NCBI RefSeq assembly: GCF_000015045.1 | Contig: NC_008609.1 | Location: forward strand, 3,262,001 to 3,326,000 | DNA: 64,000 nucleotides | Direction: 5' to 3' | From: Pelobacter propionicus DSM 2379 | GTDB taxonomy: Bacteria; Desulfobacterota; Desulfuromonadia; Geobacterales; Pseudopelobacteraceae | Shown: positions 8,891 to 18,890 of the stretch, piece after piece | Layout: each line of letters opens with the position of its first letter | Numbering within the stretch: the stretch's first letter is position 1 | Made by a program: the position numbers and the translations under genes | Notes under the pieces: model-generated | Databases searched by the model: none | Told to the model about the DNA's origin: nothing | Seen by the model: the letters and a program-made list of their open reading frames with translations, nothing else

Positions 8891-10495
8891 CTACTTCCCA
8901 TCACCCTTCCTGGCCACCTGCATGGCGTCGTTCAGGATCCTGACCCCGGCCTTGGAGGCGGCTATGGAGCCGGCCAGGCTTTCGCGGGCAAGGTCGGGAT
9001 TGTGGAAGCCGTCCGAGTTCTCGGCGGTCCAGTACTCCCACAATACATGGGCCTCCTCGTGCTTCTCCCGCGCCTGGGCCAGCACGCTCTCCGTAACCCC
9101 CATGCGCTGGGCAGCGACATAGCTGTCGATCAGCTGCCCCAGCCAGTACTCCGACTTGCGCATCTTGCCGCTGATGTAATTCCGCACCGCCTCGATCTGG
9201 TAGAGCTTGCGCTCAACGGTACTGTCGGGATGACATCCCAGGCAGGACTCTCTGACGTGGTTTTTGGGACGGATCACGCCATGGTTGGAGAAGGACTTGC
9301 CGTTTTTCCCTTTCTGCTGTGGCATGTGGCACTGGTGGCACTGAACGCCGGCCCTGTCGTGCACGCTGCCGGCATAGGTCTCGGCCTCGGGGTGCTGGAA
9401 CTTGACCAGACGGGCGCCGGTTATGGCGTGCTTGAAGTCGTAGAAGTCGAGCTCCCTGTAGTGTTTGAGGAGCTGCAGCGAGTTCCGCAAGGGGAAGTGG
9501 TTGGTGCGGCGGTCGTCGAATCCCACCTTCGCGCCGTCGCTCCACTGGTTGCCGGCATTGCAGTTGTACTCAACGTGGCACTGGGCGCACATCATGCGCG
9601 AGTCGACCTTCTCCATGACGCCGATCTTGCGGAAACCATCCCTGAAGGAGATCATCCTCAGATCGGTCCTGCCGTTTCTGGCGAAGATGTTCGTTGCAGG
9701 CTCCTTTTCAATGGCCTGGATCAGTGCGTCACGCACCACGCGCGGCTGAGTGCCGTGGGGGTCGTGGCAGTGGATGCAGCCCATGGGGTTGTTGGTATCC
9801 TTGGCAATCGCCACGACATCCGATCCGCGGTCCCATTTCGCCTTGGGATCCCTGTCCCCCAGGAATTTCCACCTGAGAATATGGTCGGAGCTCTTGCACT
9901 GGATGCAGGTGGGGTTACCCGCCATGGCGGTCTCGGGCAGCTTCCTGCCGGTGTCGGTCAGCACGTCCCAGGTCTTGCCGGTCCTGTCCACCCCCTTCCA
10001 GCCATCCCTGTACTGGAAGCGCCCCCCCTGGAAGCGGTCCACGATGAACTGGTCCGTGACCATGAAGGCATGGCCGCGGGGTTCGGCATGTTCGAAGGTG
10101 AAACCGTGGCCGGCCAGGAGCTTGTCCTGCATGGGGGAGCGGCCGGTGGGGATGCCCTTTTCCCTGCGGGCATGGGCCTCGTAATTCACCGTGACAAAGC
10201 TGCCGTACTGCTGTTTGTGGCACCTGGCGCAGAGGGCCTGATCGATGACCGTCACCGGCCTGCTGCTCTCGGGATCGTTCATGTGTTCATCCATTTTGCC
10301 ATGGCAGGTCGCACAGGAAAGGGAGGCATGGCGTGACCCCTCCTTGAGAGCCTTGACCTCTTCATGGCATTCGTAGCACTGCGCCCGTCCGTCATTGGCC
10401 GGTTTAGCTTTGGCGGCGGTGGTCAGGACCGGGAGCGACAACAGCGCCAGCGTCCCGATAACGGCCGCGGCACACGCCAGAGTATTCTTCCGCAT
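8891..10495 (-). CDS. Octaheme cytochrome c, ONR/TvNiR-type nitrite reductase
   Basis: A 534-residue exported cytochrome with a Sec signal peptide (residues 1-29). There are eight heme c sites: seven CxxCH (CYECH at 40-44, CATCH, CARCH, CIHCH, CAQCH, CHQCH, CLGCH) and one CxxCK (CIQCK), which is fourth in order. A lysine-ligated fourth heme in an octaheme protein is the hallmark of octaheme nitrite reductases; NrfA has the same CxxCK but only five hemes. CAQCHVEYNC contains a tyrosine with a cysteine two residues later, the spacing of the Tyr-Cys crosslink described in Thioalkalivibrio TvNiR. The likely reaction is six-electron reduction of nitrite (also hydroxylamine or sulfite) to ammonia in the periplasm. 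It is monocistronic, without an NrfH-like donor beside it. The start at 10495 has AAAGGAGA upstream. Other multiheme oxidoreductases are less likely given the CxxCK. Confidence 0.88.
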   Translation of the reverse strand: MRKNTLACAAAVIGTLALLSLPVLTTAAKAKPANDGRAQCYECHEEVKALKEGSRHASLSCATCHGKMDEHMNDPESSRPVTVIDQALCARCHKQQYGSFVTVNYEAHARREKGIPTGRSPMQDKLLAGHGFTFEHAEPRGHAFMVTDQFIVDRFQGGRFQYRDGWKGVDRTGKTWDVLTDTGRKLPETAMAGNPTCIQCKSSDHILRWKFLGDRDPKAKWDRGSDVVAIAKDTNNPMGCIHCHDPHGTQPRVVRDALIQAIEKEPATNIFARNGRTDLRMISFRDGFRKIGVMEKVDSRMMCAQCHVEYNCNAGNQWSDGAKVGFDDRRTNHFPLRNSLQLLKHYRELDFYDFKHAITGARLVKFQHPEAETYAGSVHDRAGVQCHQCHMPQQKGKNGKSFSNHGVIRPKNHVRESCLGCHPDSTVERKLYQIEAVRNYISGKMRKSEYWLGQLIDSYVAAQRMGVTESVLAQAREKHEEAHVLWEYWTAENSDGFHNPDLARESLAGSIAASKAGVRILNDAMQVARKGDGK

Positions 10496-10528
10496 CAGAC
10501 TTCTCCTTTCCCCGTGAATTGGTTGCCT

Positions 10529-10547
10529 TGTCATGACAGGAAGTATA
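10529..10547 (-). promoter_or_regulatory. Putative promoter -10 and palindromic operator upstream of the octaheme cytochrome
   Basis: On the minus strand TATACT (10542-10547) resembles a sigma-70 -10 box and is followed within 3 bases by the perfect 10-bp palindrome TGTCATGACA (10529-10538). No good -35 is visible. A palindrome just downstream of the -10 would suit a repressor. The regulator is unknown. Confidence 0.35.
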
Positions 10548-10587
10548 CCAGCTGCGATAAAAAGCGGGCGTGGTGAAAATTTTTAGG

Positions 10588-10615
10588 TTGACCTGCAAGG
10601 TTTTGATGCTAAAGT
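10588..10615 (+). promoter_or_regulatory. Putative sigma-70 promoter for bcp
   Basis: TTGACC (10588-10593), a 16-base spacer and TAAAGT (10610-10615) lie about 50 bp before the bcp start, in the 168-bp gap between divergent genes. Confidence 0.45.
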
Positions 10616-10663
10616 AGACCCAATTGGTCCTGTTGAATTCAATTTACCTCAAGGAGGCAGATC

Positions 10664-11128
10664 ATGTCATTGGAAGGAAAAAAAGCCCCTGACTTCACCC
10701 TGGAGGGGAGCGACGGCAAACAGCACAGCCTGAGCGAGTACGCCGGGAAAACGGTCGTCATCTATTTCTACCCCAAGGACAACACCCCCGGCTGCACCAA
10801 GGAGGCCTGCGGTTTCCGGGACAACCACGGGAAACTTGACGCTAACAATATCGTTCTGCTGGGCGTGAGCAAGGACAGTATCGCGTCCCACAACAAGTTC
10901 ATCAGCGCCTTCGGGCTCCCCTTCGTGCTGCTATCCGACCCGGAGACCACCATGATGCAGGCCTATGGCGCTTTCGGGGAGAAGGTGGCCTGCGGCAGGA
11001 AAACCGTCGGCATCATTCGCTCCACGGTGGTGATCGATGCCGACGGAATCGTGAAAAAGCAGTGGCCCAAAGTCGCCAAGGCTGAACAACACCCAGCCCA
11101 GGTCCTCGACTATTTGAATATCCCGTAA
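10664..11128 (+). CDS. bcp: Thioredoxin-dependent peroxiredoxin, Bcp/PrxQ type
   Basis: A 154-residue cytoplasmic peroxiredoxin that reduces H2O2 and organic hydroperoxides using thioredoxin. The active-site segment NTPGCTKEACGFRDNH contains the peroxidatic Cys and the resolving Cys five residues later, the atypical two-cysteine arrangement of the BCP/PrxQ group. Length matches the family (about 155). AAGGAGG is placed 6-7 bases before the ATG. A plausible promoter lies upstream. The YceI-family gene follows after 29 bp, so the two may be co-transcribed as an oxidative-stress pair. Confidence 0.93.
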   Translation: MSLEGKKAPDFTLEGSDGKQHSLSEYAGKTVVIYFYPKDNTPGCTKEACGFRDNHGKLDANNIVLLGVSKDSIASHNKFISAFGLPFVLLSDPETTMMQAYGAFGEKVACGRKTVGIIRSTVVIDADGIVKKQWPKVAKAEQHPAQVLDYLNIP

Positions 11129-11157
11129 CAGGTCATATCACCCGCAAGGAGGATGTC

Positions 11158-11745
11158 ATGAAACGGTTTATCTCTCTCGTAACCCTGCTGCTTCTGGCCC
11201 TGCCGCTTTCGGCCCTGGCCTCCACCTGGAACCTGGACCCGGACCACAGCGCTGCCCAGTTCAAGGTCAAGCACCTGATGATCAGCAATGTCAGGGGCAA
11301 CTTCGAGAAGATCAGCGCCACCCTGCACCTGGATGACAGGGACATCACGAAATCACGGGTCGAGGTCAGCATCGACGTTGCTTCCATCAACACCGGTGTC
11401 AACAAGCGGGACGACCACCTGCGCAGCCCTGACTTCTTCGATGTGACGAAATTTCCCGCCATGACCTTCGTCTCCACCAGGGTGGAGAAGGCCGGACCGG
11501 GCAAGCTCAGCGTAACCGGCAACCTGACCATCAAGGGGGTTACCAGACCGGTGGTGCTGCGTGTTGACGGCCTGACACCCGAGGTGCGGGACCCTTGGGG
11601 CCAGATCAGGCGCGGCGCTTCGGCAACGACAACCATCAACCGCAGGGACTTCGGCATCACCTGGAACAAGAGCATGGACAACGGCGGCGTGGTGGTGGGA
11701 GAAGAGGTGGCCATCCAACTGGAGGTGGAGTTCGTCAGGAAATAG
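11158..11745 (+). CDS. YceI family periplasmic protein
   Basis: A 195-residue protein with a Sec signal peptide (residues 1-21, cleavage after ALA). The mature part is the lipocalin-like YceI fold: WNLDPDHSAAQFKVKHLM at the start, HLRSPDFFDV in the middle and RRDFGITWN near the C-terminus are family landmarks. YceI domains bind long polyprenyl or amphiphilic ligands; the physiological role is unclear, although base- and stress-induced homologues are known. A good SD (AAGGAGG) precedes the ATG. It follows bcp at short distance. The kinase gene starting at 11780 follows with its own SD and could be co-transcribed. Confidence 0.9.
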   Translation: MKRFISLVTLLLLALPLSALASTWNLDPDHSAAQFKVKHLMISNVRGNFEKISATLHLDDRDITKSRVEVSIDVASINTGVNKRDDHLRSPDFFDVTKFPAMTFVSTRVEKAGPGKLSVTGNLTIKGVTRPVVLRVDGLTPEVRDPWGQIRRGASATTTINRRDFGITWNKSMDNGGVVVGEEVAIQLEVEFVRK

Positions 11746-11779
11746 CAGGGCAGGCCGCATCCGCTGAAAGGAGAAAGAG

Positions 11780-14134
<2,355 letters not shown>

Positions 14135-14154
14135 AGCGGTACGGACCGATCCGT

Positions 14155-15456
14155 TCAGAGCTTGGGCAGGCAGACGAACAAGAGCATCGACAGAAGCGCC
14201 AGCACCCACATGCCCGGCTTGACCTCGCCCCCCCTGCCGGTGAACAGCTTGAGCAGGACATGGGTGATCATCCCCGCGGTCATCCCCACCCCGATATTGT
14301 AGGTGAACGCCATCAGGCAGATGGTCAGGAAGGCAGGCACCAACTCGGTCACATCGTCGAAATCGATGCGGGTGATGGGGCGGATCATGAAGGAACCGAT
14401 CACTACCAGGGCGATGCCATAGGCGTGGGGAGGGACGATGGTGAAGAGCGGGGCGAAGAACAGCGACAGCAGGAAGAGGAGCGCCACAACCAGGGCCGAG
14501 AAACCGGTGCGCCCCCCCTCCTCGATACCGGCGGCCGACTCGATGTAGGCGCCGGTAGTGGAGGTACCCAGGAGCGGGGCGGCCATGGTGGCCAGGGAGT
14601 CGGCCAACATGGGGCGCTCGATCTCCGGCAGGTTGCCGTTCTCGTCCAGCAGGTCGGCACGCATGGAGAGTCCGATCAGGGTGCCCACCGTATCCAGGAA
14701 GGCCATGATGAAGATCACCGCCACCACCGGCAGGAACGAAACCGAGAGCGCGCCGGCGATGTCCAGCTTGAACAGGATCGGCTCCAGTGACGGAGGAAGG
14801 CTGGCAATGCTGTCCGGCAGGGGGGTAAGCCCCAGGCTTATGGAGCCCAGGGTGGCGGCCATGATGCCGATCAAAAGGGCGCCGCGCACCCGGAGGGCCA
14901 TGAGCGCCGTCACCAGCAGGAAACCGGCCACCGCCAGCAGGCAGGAGGGCTCCCCCAGATTACCCAGCCTGACCGGCGCTCCCGGAACCCCCAACACCAC
15001 CAGGCCGGTCTCGTTCAGGCCGATGAAGGTCAGAAACAGGCCGATCCCCACGGCAAAGCCGGCCTTGAGGGACAGGGGGATGGACTCGGCCAGCCAGCCG
15101 CGGATGCCGAACAGGGTCAGCAAGGTGAAGAGCGCGCCGGCGATGAACACCCCCCCTAGGGCAGCCTGCCAGCTGTAGCCCATCACCTTGACCACCACGA
15201 AGGCGATGAAGGCGTTCTCCCCCATGTAGGGGGCGATGGCAAAGGGGCGCCGCGCCCAGAGCGCCATGATCACCGTACCGATGACAGCTGCCAGGATGGT
15301 GGCGGTGATCGACGCTCCCCGGGGGATGCCGGCGTTCTCCATGATGGCCGGGTTGACGATGATAATGTAGGCCATGGTCAGGAAGGTGGTCACCCCGGCC
15401 AGAGTTTCCTGACGAAAGCTGGTATTGTAGCGCTCGAAGCGGAAGAACCGTTTCAC
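14155..15456 (-). CDS. NCS2/AzgA-type purine base permease
   Basis: A 433-residue inner-membrane permease with about 12-14 hydrophobic segments. The N-terminus (RQETLAGVTTFLTMAYIIIV, then APYMGENAFIAF) is typical of the AzgA branch of the NCS2 family, proton symporters for adenine, guanine and hypoxanthine. The start is GTG at 15456, four bases after the hpt stop codon, so translation is probably coupled. Position behind a hypoxanthine phosphoribosyltransferase supports a purine-salvage role: import of the base followed by conversion to the nucleotide. Exact base preference cannot be read from the sequence. Confidence 0.9.
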   Translation of the reverse strand: MKRFFRFERYNTSFRQETLAGVTTFLTMAYIIIVNPAIMENAGIPRGASITATILAAVIGTVIMALWARRPFAIAPYMGENAFIAFVVVKVMGYSWQAALGGVFIAGALFTLLTLFGIRGWLAESIPLSLKAGFAVGIGLFLTFIGLNETGLVVLGVPGAPVRLGNLGEPSCLLAVAGFLLVTALMALRVRGALLIGIMAATLGSISLGLTPLPDSIASLPPSLEPILFKLDIAGALSVSFLPVVAVIFIMAFLDTVGTLIGLSMRADLLDENGNLPEIERPMLADSLATMAAPLLGTSTTGAYIESAAGIEEGGRTGFSALVVALLFLLSLFFAPLFTIVPPHAYGIALVVIGSFMIRPITRIDFDDVTELVPAFLTICLMAFTYNIGVGMTAGMITHVLLKLFTGRGGEVKPGMWVLALLSMLLFVCLPKL

Positions 15457-15460
15457 TGCC

Positions 15461-16012
15461 TCACATCCCTTTCACCGCAAAAATTCCGGGCGCGTTGCGC
15501 CAGTACCCCTTGTAGTCCAGGCCGTATCCGAACAGGAAACGATCGCCGATTTCCAGGCCGGTGAAATCGGCCCGTATGCCGGGAGTCACCTTGCGGCTGT
15601 GCAGCTTCTCCACCAGCACCGCCGTCAGCACCTCAAGCGCCCCCATCCCGCGGCAGTACTCGATGATGGCGGCCAGGGTGATCCCCTCGTCCAGGATATC
15701 GTCCAGAAGCAGCACCGTCCTGCCGACCAGGTTCAGGTGCGGCCTACGGTGCCAGTTCAGCCGGTCACCCCAGGTGGCCTGTCCGTAACGGGTGGCATGG
15801 ACGTAATCCAACTCCAGGGGAAAGTGCAGCCGGGGCAAAAGCTGGCCACTGAAGATCAGGCCGCCGTTCATGATGCAAAGTACCACCGGGTTGGAGCCGG
15901 CCAACCGCCCCGTGATCTCGCCCGCCATGCGACCGATGGCCCCCTGGATTTCTTCCTCACCCATCAGCAGGTCTGCCTCGTCCAGAACGCGCCGTGCCTC
16001 GTCAAACGTCAT
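15461..16012 (-). CDS. hpt: Hypoxanthine(-guanine) phosphoribosyltransferase
   Basis: A 183-residue cytoplasmic phosphoribosyltransferase for purine salvage, transferring phosphoribose from PRPP to hypoxanthine or guanine. The PRPP-binding loop is visible as VLLLDDILDEGITL, and the C-terminal FLFGYGLDYKGYWRN matches the purine-binding end of HGPRTs. Its ATG overlaps the prmC stop codon by four bases (ATGA), and the purine permease gene starts four bases after its own stop, giving a tightly coupled three-gene operon. Length is normal for the family. Guanine versus hypoxanthine preference is not decided here. Confidence 0.93.
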   Translation of the reverse strand: MTFDEARRVLDEADLLMGEEEIQGAIGRMAGEITGRLAGSNPVVLCIMNGGLIFSGQLLPRLHFPLELDYVHATRYGQATWGDRLNWHRRPHLNLVGRTVLLLDDILDEGITLAAIIEYCRGMGALEVLTAVLVEKLHSRKVTPGIRADFTGLEIGDRFLFGYGLDYKGYWRNAPGIFAVKGM

Positions 16013-16875
16013 GTCAATTCCACCTTTCGTGCCGCTCCCACCACCCGCTCAATCCCCCCGGGATCGGGGGAGCTAACGACCTGGCCATACCCGTCAGCCA
16101 GGGGGAACATCTCCGCCACGTCCTGCGCCTGCCCCATGCCCACCTCCAGCAGCAGCCAGCCGCCCGGTTCCAGATGCTCCAGGCTGGCCGGGATCAGGCG
16201 TCGATAGATGTCCAGTCCGTCCGGCCCGCCGTCCAGGGCCAGCCGTGGATCGCCGTCCCGCACCTCCGGCTCCAGCAGTTGGATATCCGCGCTGGGAATG
16301 TAGGGAGGGTTGGAGACGATCAGGTCGAAGCAACGCCCGGCAACCGGCTCCAGCAGCGAGCCGTGCAGGAATTCCACATCCACCCCATTGGCCCGGGCGT
16401 TAGCGCGGGCCATTTCCAGCGCCACGGCAGAGATGTCGCTCGCCACGATCCGGGCACCTGGCAGGCGCCTTGCCAGGCTGACGGCGATGCAGCCGCTGCC
16501 GGTGCCGATGTCCAGAACCGTACGCGCCAGAGGCGCCCGCCTGAGCGCCTCTTCCACCAGGGTCTCCGTATCGTGGCGCGGGATGAGCACATCCGGCGAA
16601 ACCGCGAACTCCAGGCCGCAGAACTCCTGACTGCCGAGGATGTGCTGCAGAGGCTCCCGCCGCGCCCGGCGGGCCACCATCTGGCGAAAGGCGGACAGTT
16701 CCTCGCGGTTCAACGGCTTGTCGTAGTTGAGGTACAGCCCGACCCGGTCCAGGCCGGTGGCGGCGCAGAGCAGCCACTCGGCCTCCAGCCGGGCATTTTC
16801 TATTCCCCGGGCGCCAAAGTACTCCTTGGTCCAGGTGAGAATCCTGAGAGTGGTCCAGGTTTCCTGATCCGTCAT
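16009..16875 (-). CDS. prmC: Peptide chain release factor N5-glutamine methyltransferase
   Basis: A 288-residue SAM-dependent enzyme that methylates the glutamine of the GGQ motif in release factors RF1/RF2. An N-terminal helical domain precedes the Rossmann methyltransferase core with motif I (VLDIGTGSGCIAVSLA) and the catalytic NPPY motif (SNPPYIPSADI). PLQHILGSQEFCGLEF and VLIPRHDTE are PrmC landmarks. The start was moved to ATG 16875, where GGAGG lies about 7 bases upstream; the longer frame to 17019 adds a non-conserved 48-residue leader with no SD. Stop overlaps the hpt start. In many genomes prmC follows prfA, which is not seen upstream here. Confidence 0.93.
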   Translation of the reverse strand: MTDQETWTTLRILTWTKEYFGARGIENARLEAEWLLCAATGLDRVGLYLNYDKPLNREELSAFRQMVARRARREPLQHILGSQEFCGLEFAVSPDVLIPRHDTETLVEEALRRAPLARTVLDIGTGSGCIAVSLARRLPGARIVASDISAVALEMARANARANGVDVEFLHGSLLEPVAGRCFDLIVSNPPYIPSADIQLLEPEVRDGDPRLALDGGPDGLDIYRRLIPASLEHLEPGGWLLLEVGMGQAQDVAEMFPLADGYGQVVSSPDPGGIERVVGAARKVELT

Positions 16876-17008
16876 GCCGCGCCTCCTTGAAGCGTGGCAT
16901 ACTACCCCATTCTCCGGCGTCACTCCAGACAATTCCAATGCCTTGACGACCTGGGCGCCTGTGCTATTTTTGAGACTGCACCCACAACGATCAACCGGGA
17001 GAAGGCAC

Positions 17009-18193
17009 ATGGCTGGCACTCAGGATTCCCCGCAACTCCCCCCCTCCGGCAGCTGGTTTGCGCCGGCAGAACGCGCCCCGGAGAAACAGGTCCGCAGCAT
17101 GGCCGACTGCTGCCTGCACAACCCGATCACCCAGATCATCCTGGACTCGGTGGAGGGGTACGTCCTGGTGCTCAACGAACAACGCCAGATCCTGGCCGCC
17201 AATCCGGAAACCCTGCGCGCGCTGGACATCAAAGAGCCGCAGTCGATCATGGGCATGCGACCGGGAGAGGCCTTTCACTGCGTGCACAGCCAGGATGCAC
17301 CCGGCGGATGCGGCACATCACGCTGCTGCACGACCTGCGGCGCGGCCATCGCCATCCTGGCGAGCCAGGCGTCCAACGAGCCGTGCAGCAGGGAATGCCT
17401 GATGACGGTCTCCCGGGGTGATCGCCTGGAGGCCCACGAGTTCAGCGTGCGCGCCACCCCGCTCAGGCTGGAAGACAGCTGCCTGACCATCTTCGTCCTG
17501 CACGACATCAACGCCGAAAAGCGGCGCGACGTGCTGGAGATGGTCTTTCTCCACGACCTGAGCAACGTCATCACCGGCCTGCAGGGATGGAGCGAACTGC
17601 TGCTGCGCCGACCCCAGGACGCCTCCCTGATCGCCCAGAACATCGTCAGCATCTCGGAACGTATCAACCAGGAGATCCAAACCCAGCGCCTGATCCTGCA
17701 GGCAGAACAGGGGGAGCTGAAAGTAACCCTGGAACCGACCACCAACACCGACATCCTGGAGGGGGTCAGGTCGCTGTTCACCGGCTACCCGCCCGACATG
17801 GCGTACCGCCTGCACATAGAGGCCACGGAGACGGCCAGCTGCCTGCTCACCAGTCCGCCCCTGCTGACGCGCATCCTGGCCAACATGGTCAAGAACGCCC
17901 TGGAGGCAACATCCCTGGGCGACCACGTGAGGCTCTGGTACGAGTCGCGCGACCAGAGGCCCTGTTTCGTAGTGCACAACCCAGGCATGATACCGGATGA
18001 GATCGCCTTGCAGATCTTCAAGCGCTCCTTCAGCACCAGGGAGGGACCGGGCAGGGGAATGGGGACCTACAGCATGAAACTGTTCGGAGAGCAGGCTCTG
18101 GGGGGAGAGGTGGGATTCACCACCGACGAGACTACGGGGACCAGCTTCTTCATCATGCTTCCCGCCGACACGATCCAGCTGCTCATGCCCTGA
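17009..18193 (+). CDS. Soluble PAS histidine kinase with cysteine-cluster PAS domain
   Basis: A 394-residue kinase with no transmembrane helix. The PAS domain (about residues 45-165) contains six cysteines within about 40 residues (starting FHCVHS and ending RCCTTCG), more than a normal PAS and suggestive of a metal or Fe-S site. The phospho-accepting histidine is H182 in VFLHDLSNVITGL, followed by a four-helix dimerisation region and an HATPase_c domain with an N box (NMVKNALEA) and a G2-like GRGMGTYSM. The catalytic domain is somewhat divergent: the G1 DxGxG is replaced by HNPGMI. The start is ATG 17009 with GGGAGAAGG upstream; the frame extends to 16874 but without an SD. It is divergent from prmC and has no adjacent response regulator. 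Confidence 0.8.
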   Translation: MAGTQDSPQLPPSGSWFAPAERAPEKQVRSMADCCLHNPITQIILDSVEGYVLVLNEQRQILAANPETLRALDIKEPQSIMGMRPGEAFHCVHSQDAPGGCGTSRCCTTCGAAIAILASQASNEPCSRECLMTVSRGDRLEAHEFSVRATPLRLEDSCLTIFVLHDINAEKRRDVLEMVFLHDLSNVITGLQGWSELLLRRPQDASLIAQNIVSISERINQEIQTQRLILQAEQGELKVTLEPTTNTDILEGVRSLFTGYPPDMAYRLHIEATETASCLLTSPPLLTRILANMVKNALEATSLGDHVRLWYESRDQRPCFVVHNPGMIPDEIALQIFKRSFSTREGPGRGMGTYSMKLFGEQALGGEVGFTTDETTGTSFFIMLPADTIQLLMP

Positions 18194-18314
18194 GTCCCCT
18201 TTTCACTCGCGGATGCGCTGAAAAGGGTTCCGGTTTGGCCAGCTCTGTGCTACATAACGGATTCGCGCAATCGAGCGACAGCACCAGAGCACCACAACGC
18301 ACCGGAGGTTTCAT

Positions 18315-18833
18315 ATGTCAGAACAAAATCCGCGGGTCCTGCTGGAAACATCCATGGGGTCCATTACCGTCGAACTGTTCAAGGAAAAAGCGCCCATCAC
18401 CGTCAAGAACTTCCTCGGCTACGTCAAGGACGGCTTCTACGACGGACTGATCTTTCACCGGGTGATCAAGGATTTCATGATTCAGGGGGGTGGCCTGAAC
18501 GAGGCCATGGAACAGAAGAAGCCCAAGTTCGCCATCAAGAACGAGGCAACCAACAAGCTCTCCAACAAACGGGGCACCCTGGCCATGGCCCGCACCGCCA
18601 TCGTGGATTCCGCCACCTCGCAGTTCTTCATCAACACCGTTGACAACGCCTTCCTGGACCACCAGGGCAAGCAGCCCGACCGCTTTGGCTACTGCGTCTT
18701 CGGCCAGGTTCTGGAGGGGATGGATGTGGTTGACCAGATCCGCGCCGTCAAGACCGGCAATAAAAACGGCCACGGCGATGTTCCGCTGGAGCCGGTTTAC
18801 ATCACCAGCGCCACGTTGATCGAAGCGGAATAA
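18315..18833 (+). CDS. Cyclophilin-type peptidyl-prolyl cis-trans isomerase
   Basis: A 172-residue cyclophilin without a signal peptide, hence cytoplasmic, catalysing prolyl bond isomerisation. Landmarks are [13 protein letters not shown] (catalytic Arg), GTLAMARTA and ATSQFFINT (active-site Phe). It is close in layout to PpiB. It has a short 5' gap and its own intrinsic terminator immediately downstream, so it is probably monocistronic. The ATG is preceded by a GGAGG 8 bases upstream. Confidence 0.93.
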   Translation: MSEQNPRVLLETSMGSITVELFKEKAPITVKNFLGYVKDGFYDGLIFHRVIKDFMIQGGGLNEAMEQKKPKFAIKNEATNKLSNKRGTLAMARTAIVDSATSQFFINTVDNAFLDHQGKQPDRFGYCVFGQVLEGMDVVDQIRAVKTGNKNGHGDVPLEPVYITSATLIEAE

Positions 18834-18853
18834 GCGCGCTACCCCCCAGCTTC

Positions 18854-18890
18854 AACGCCCCGCTTCCGCCACGGAAACGGGGCGTTTTTT
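18854..18890 (+). terminator. Intrinsic terminator after the cyclophilin gene
   Basis: Arms around 18854-18867 and 18873-18886 pair with one mismatch, and six T residues end the element (18885-18890). The T-run reaches the stop codon of the convergent hybrid kinase gene. Confidence 0.85.

Noticed and set aside
8804-10336. 510-codon plus-strand frame opposite the octaheme cytochrome
   Set aside because: The minus-strand frame has a signal peptide and eight heme motifs, so the plus frame is a shadow.
8891-10495. Assignment as NrfA or octaheme tetrathionate reductase
   Set aside because: NrfA has five hemes, and tetrathionate reductase differs in the position of its lysine-ligated heme (second, not fourth); the CAQCHVEY segment and fourth-position CxxCK fit ONR better.
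14135-14154. Short hairpin (5-bp stem) between the PhnD-like kinase and the purine permease
   Set aside because: Stem too short and no T-run on either strand to support a terminator.
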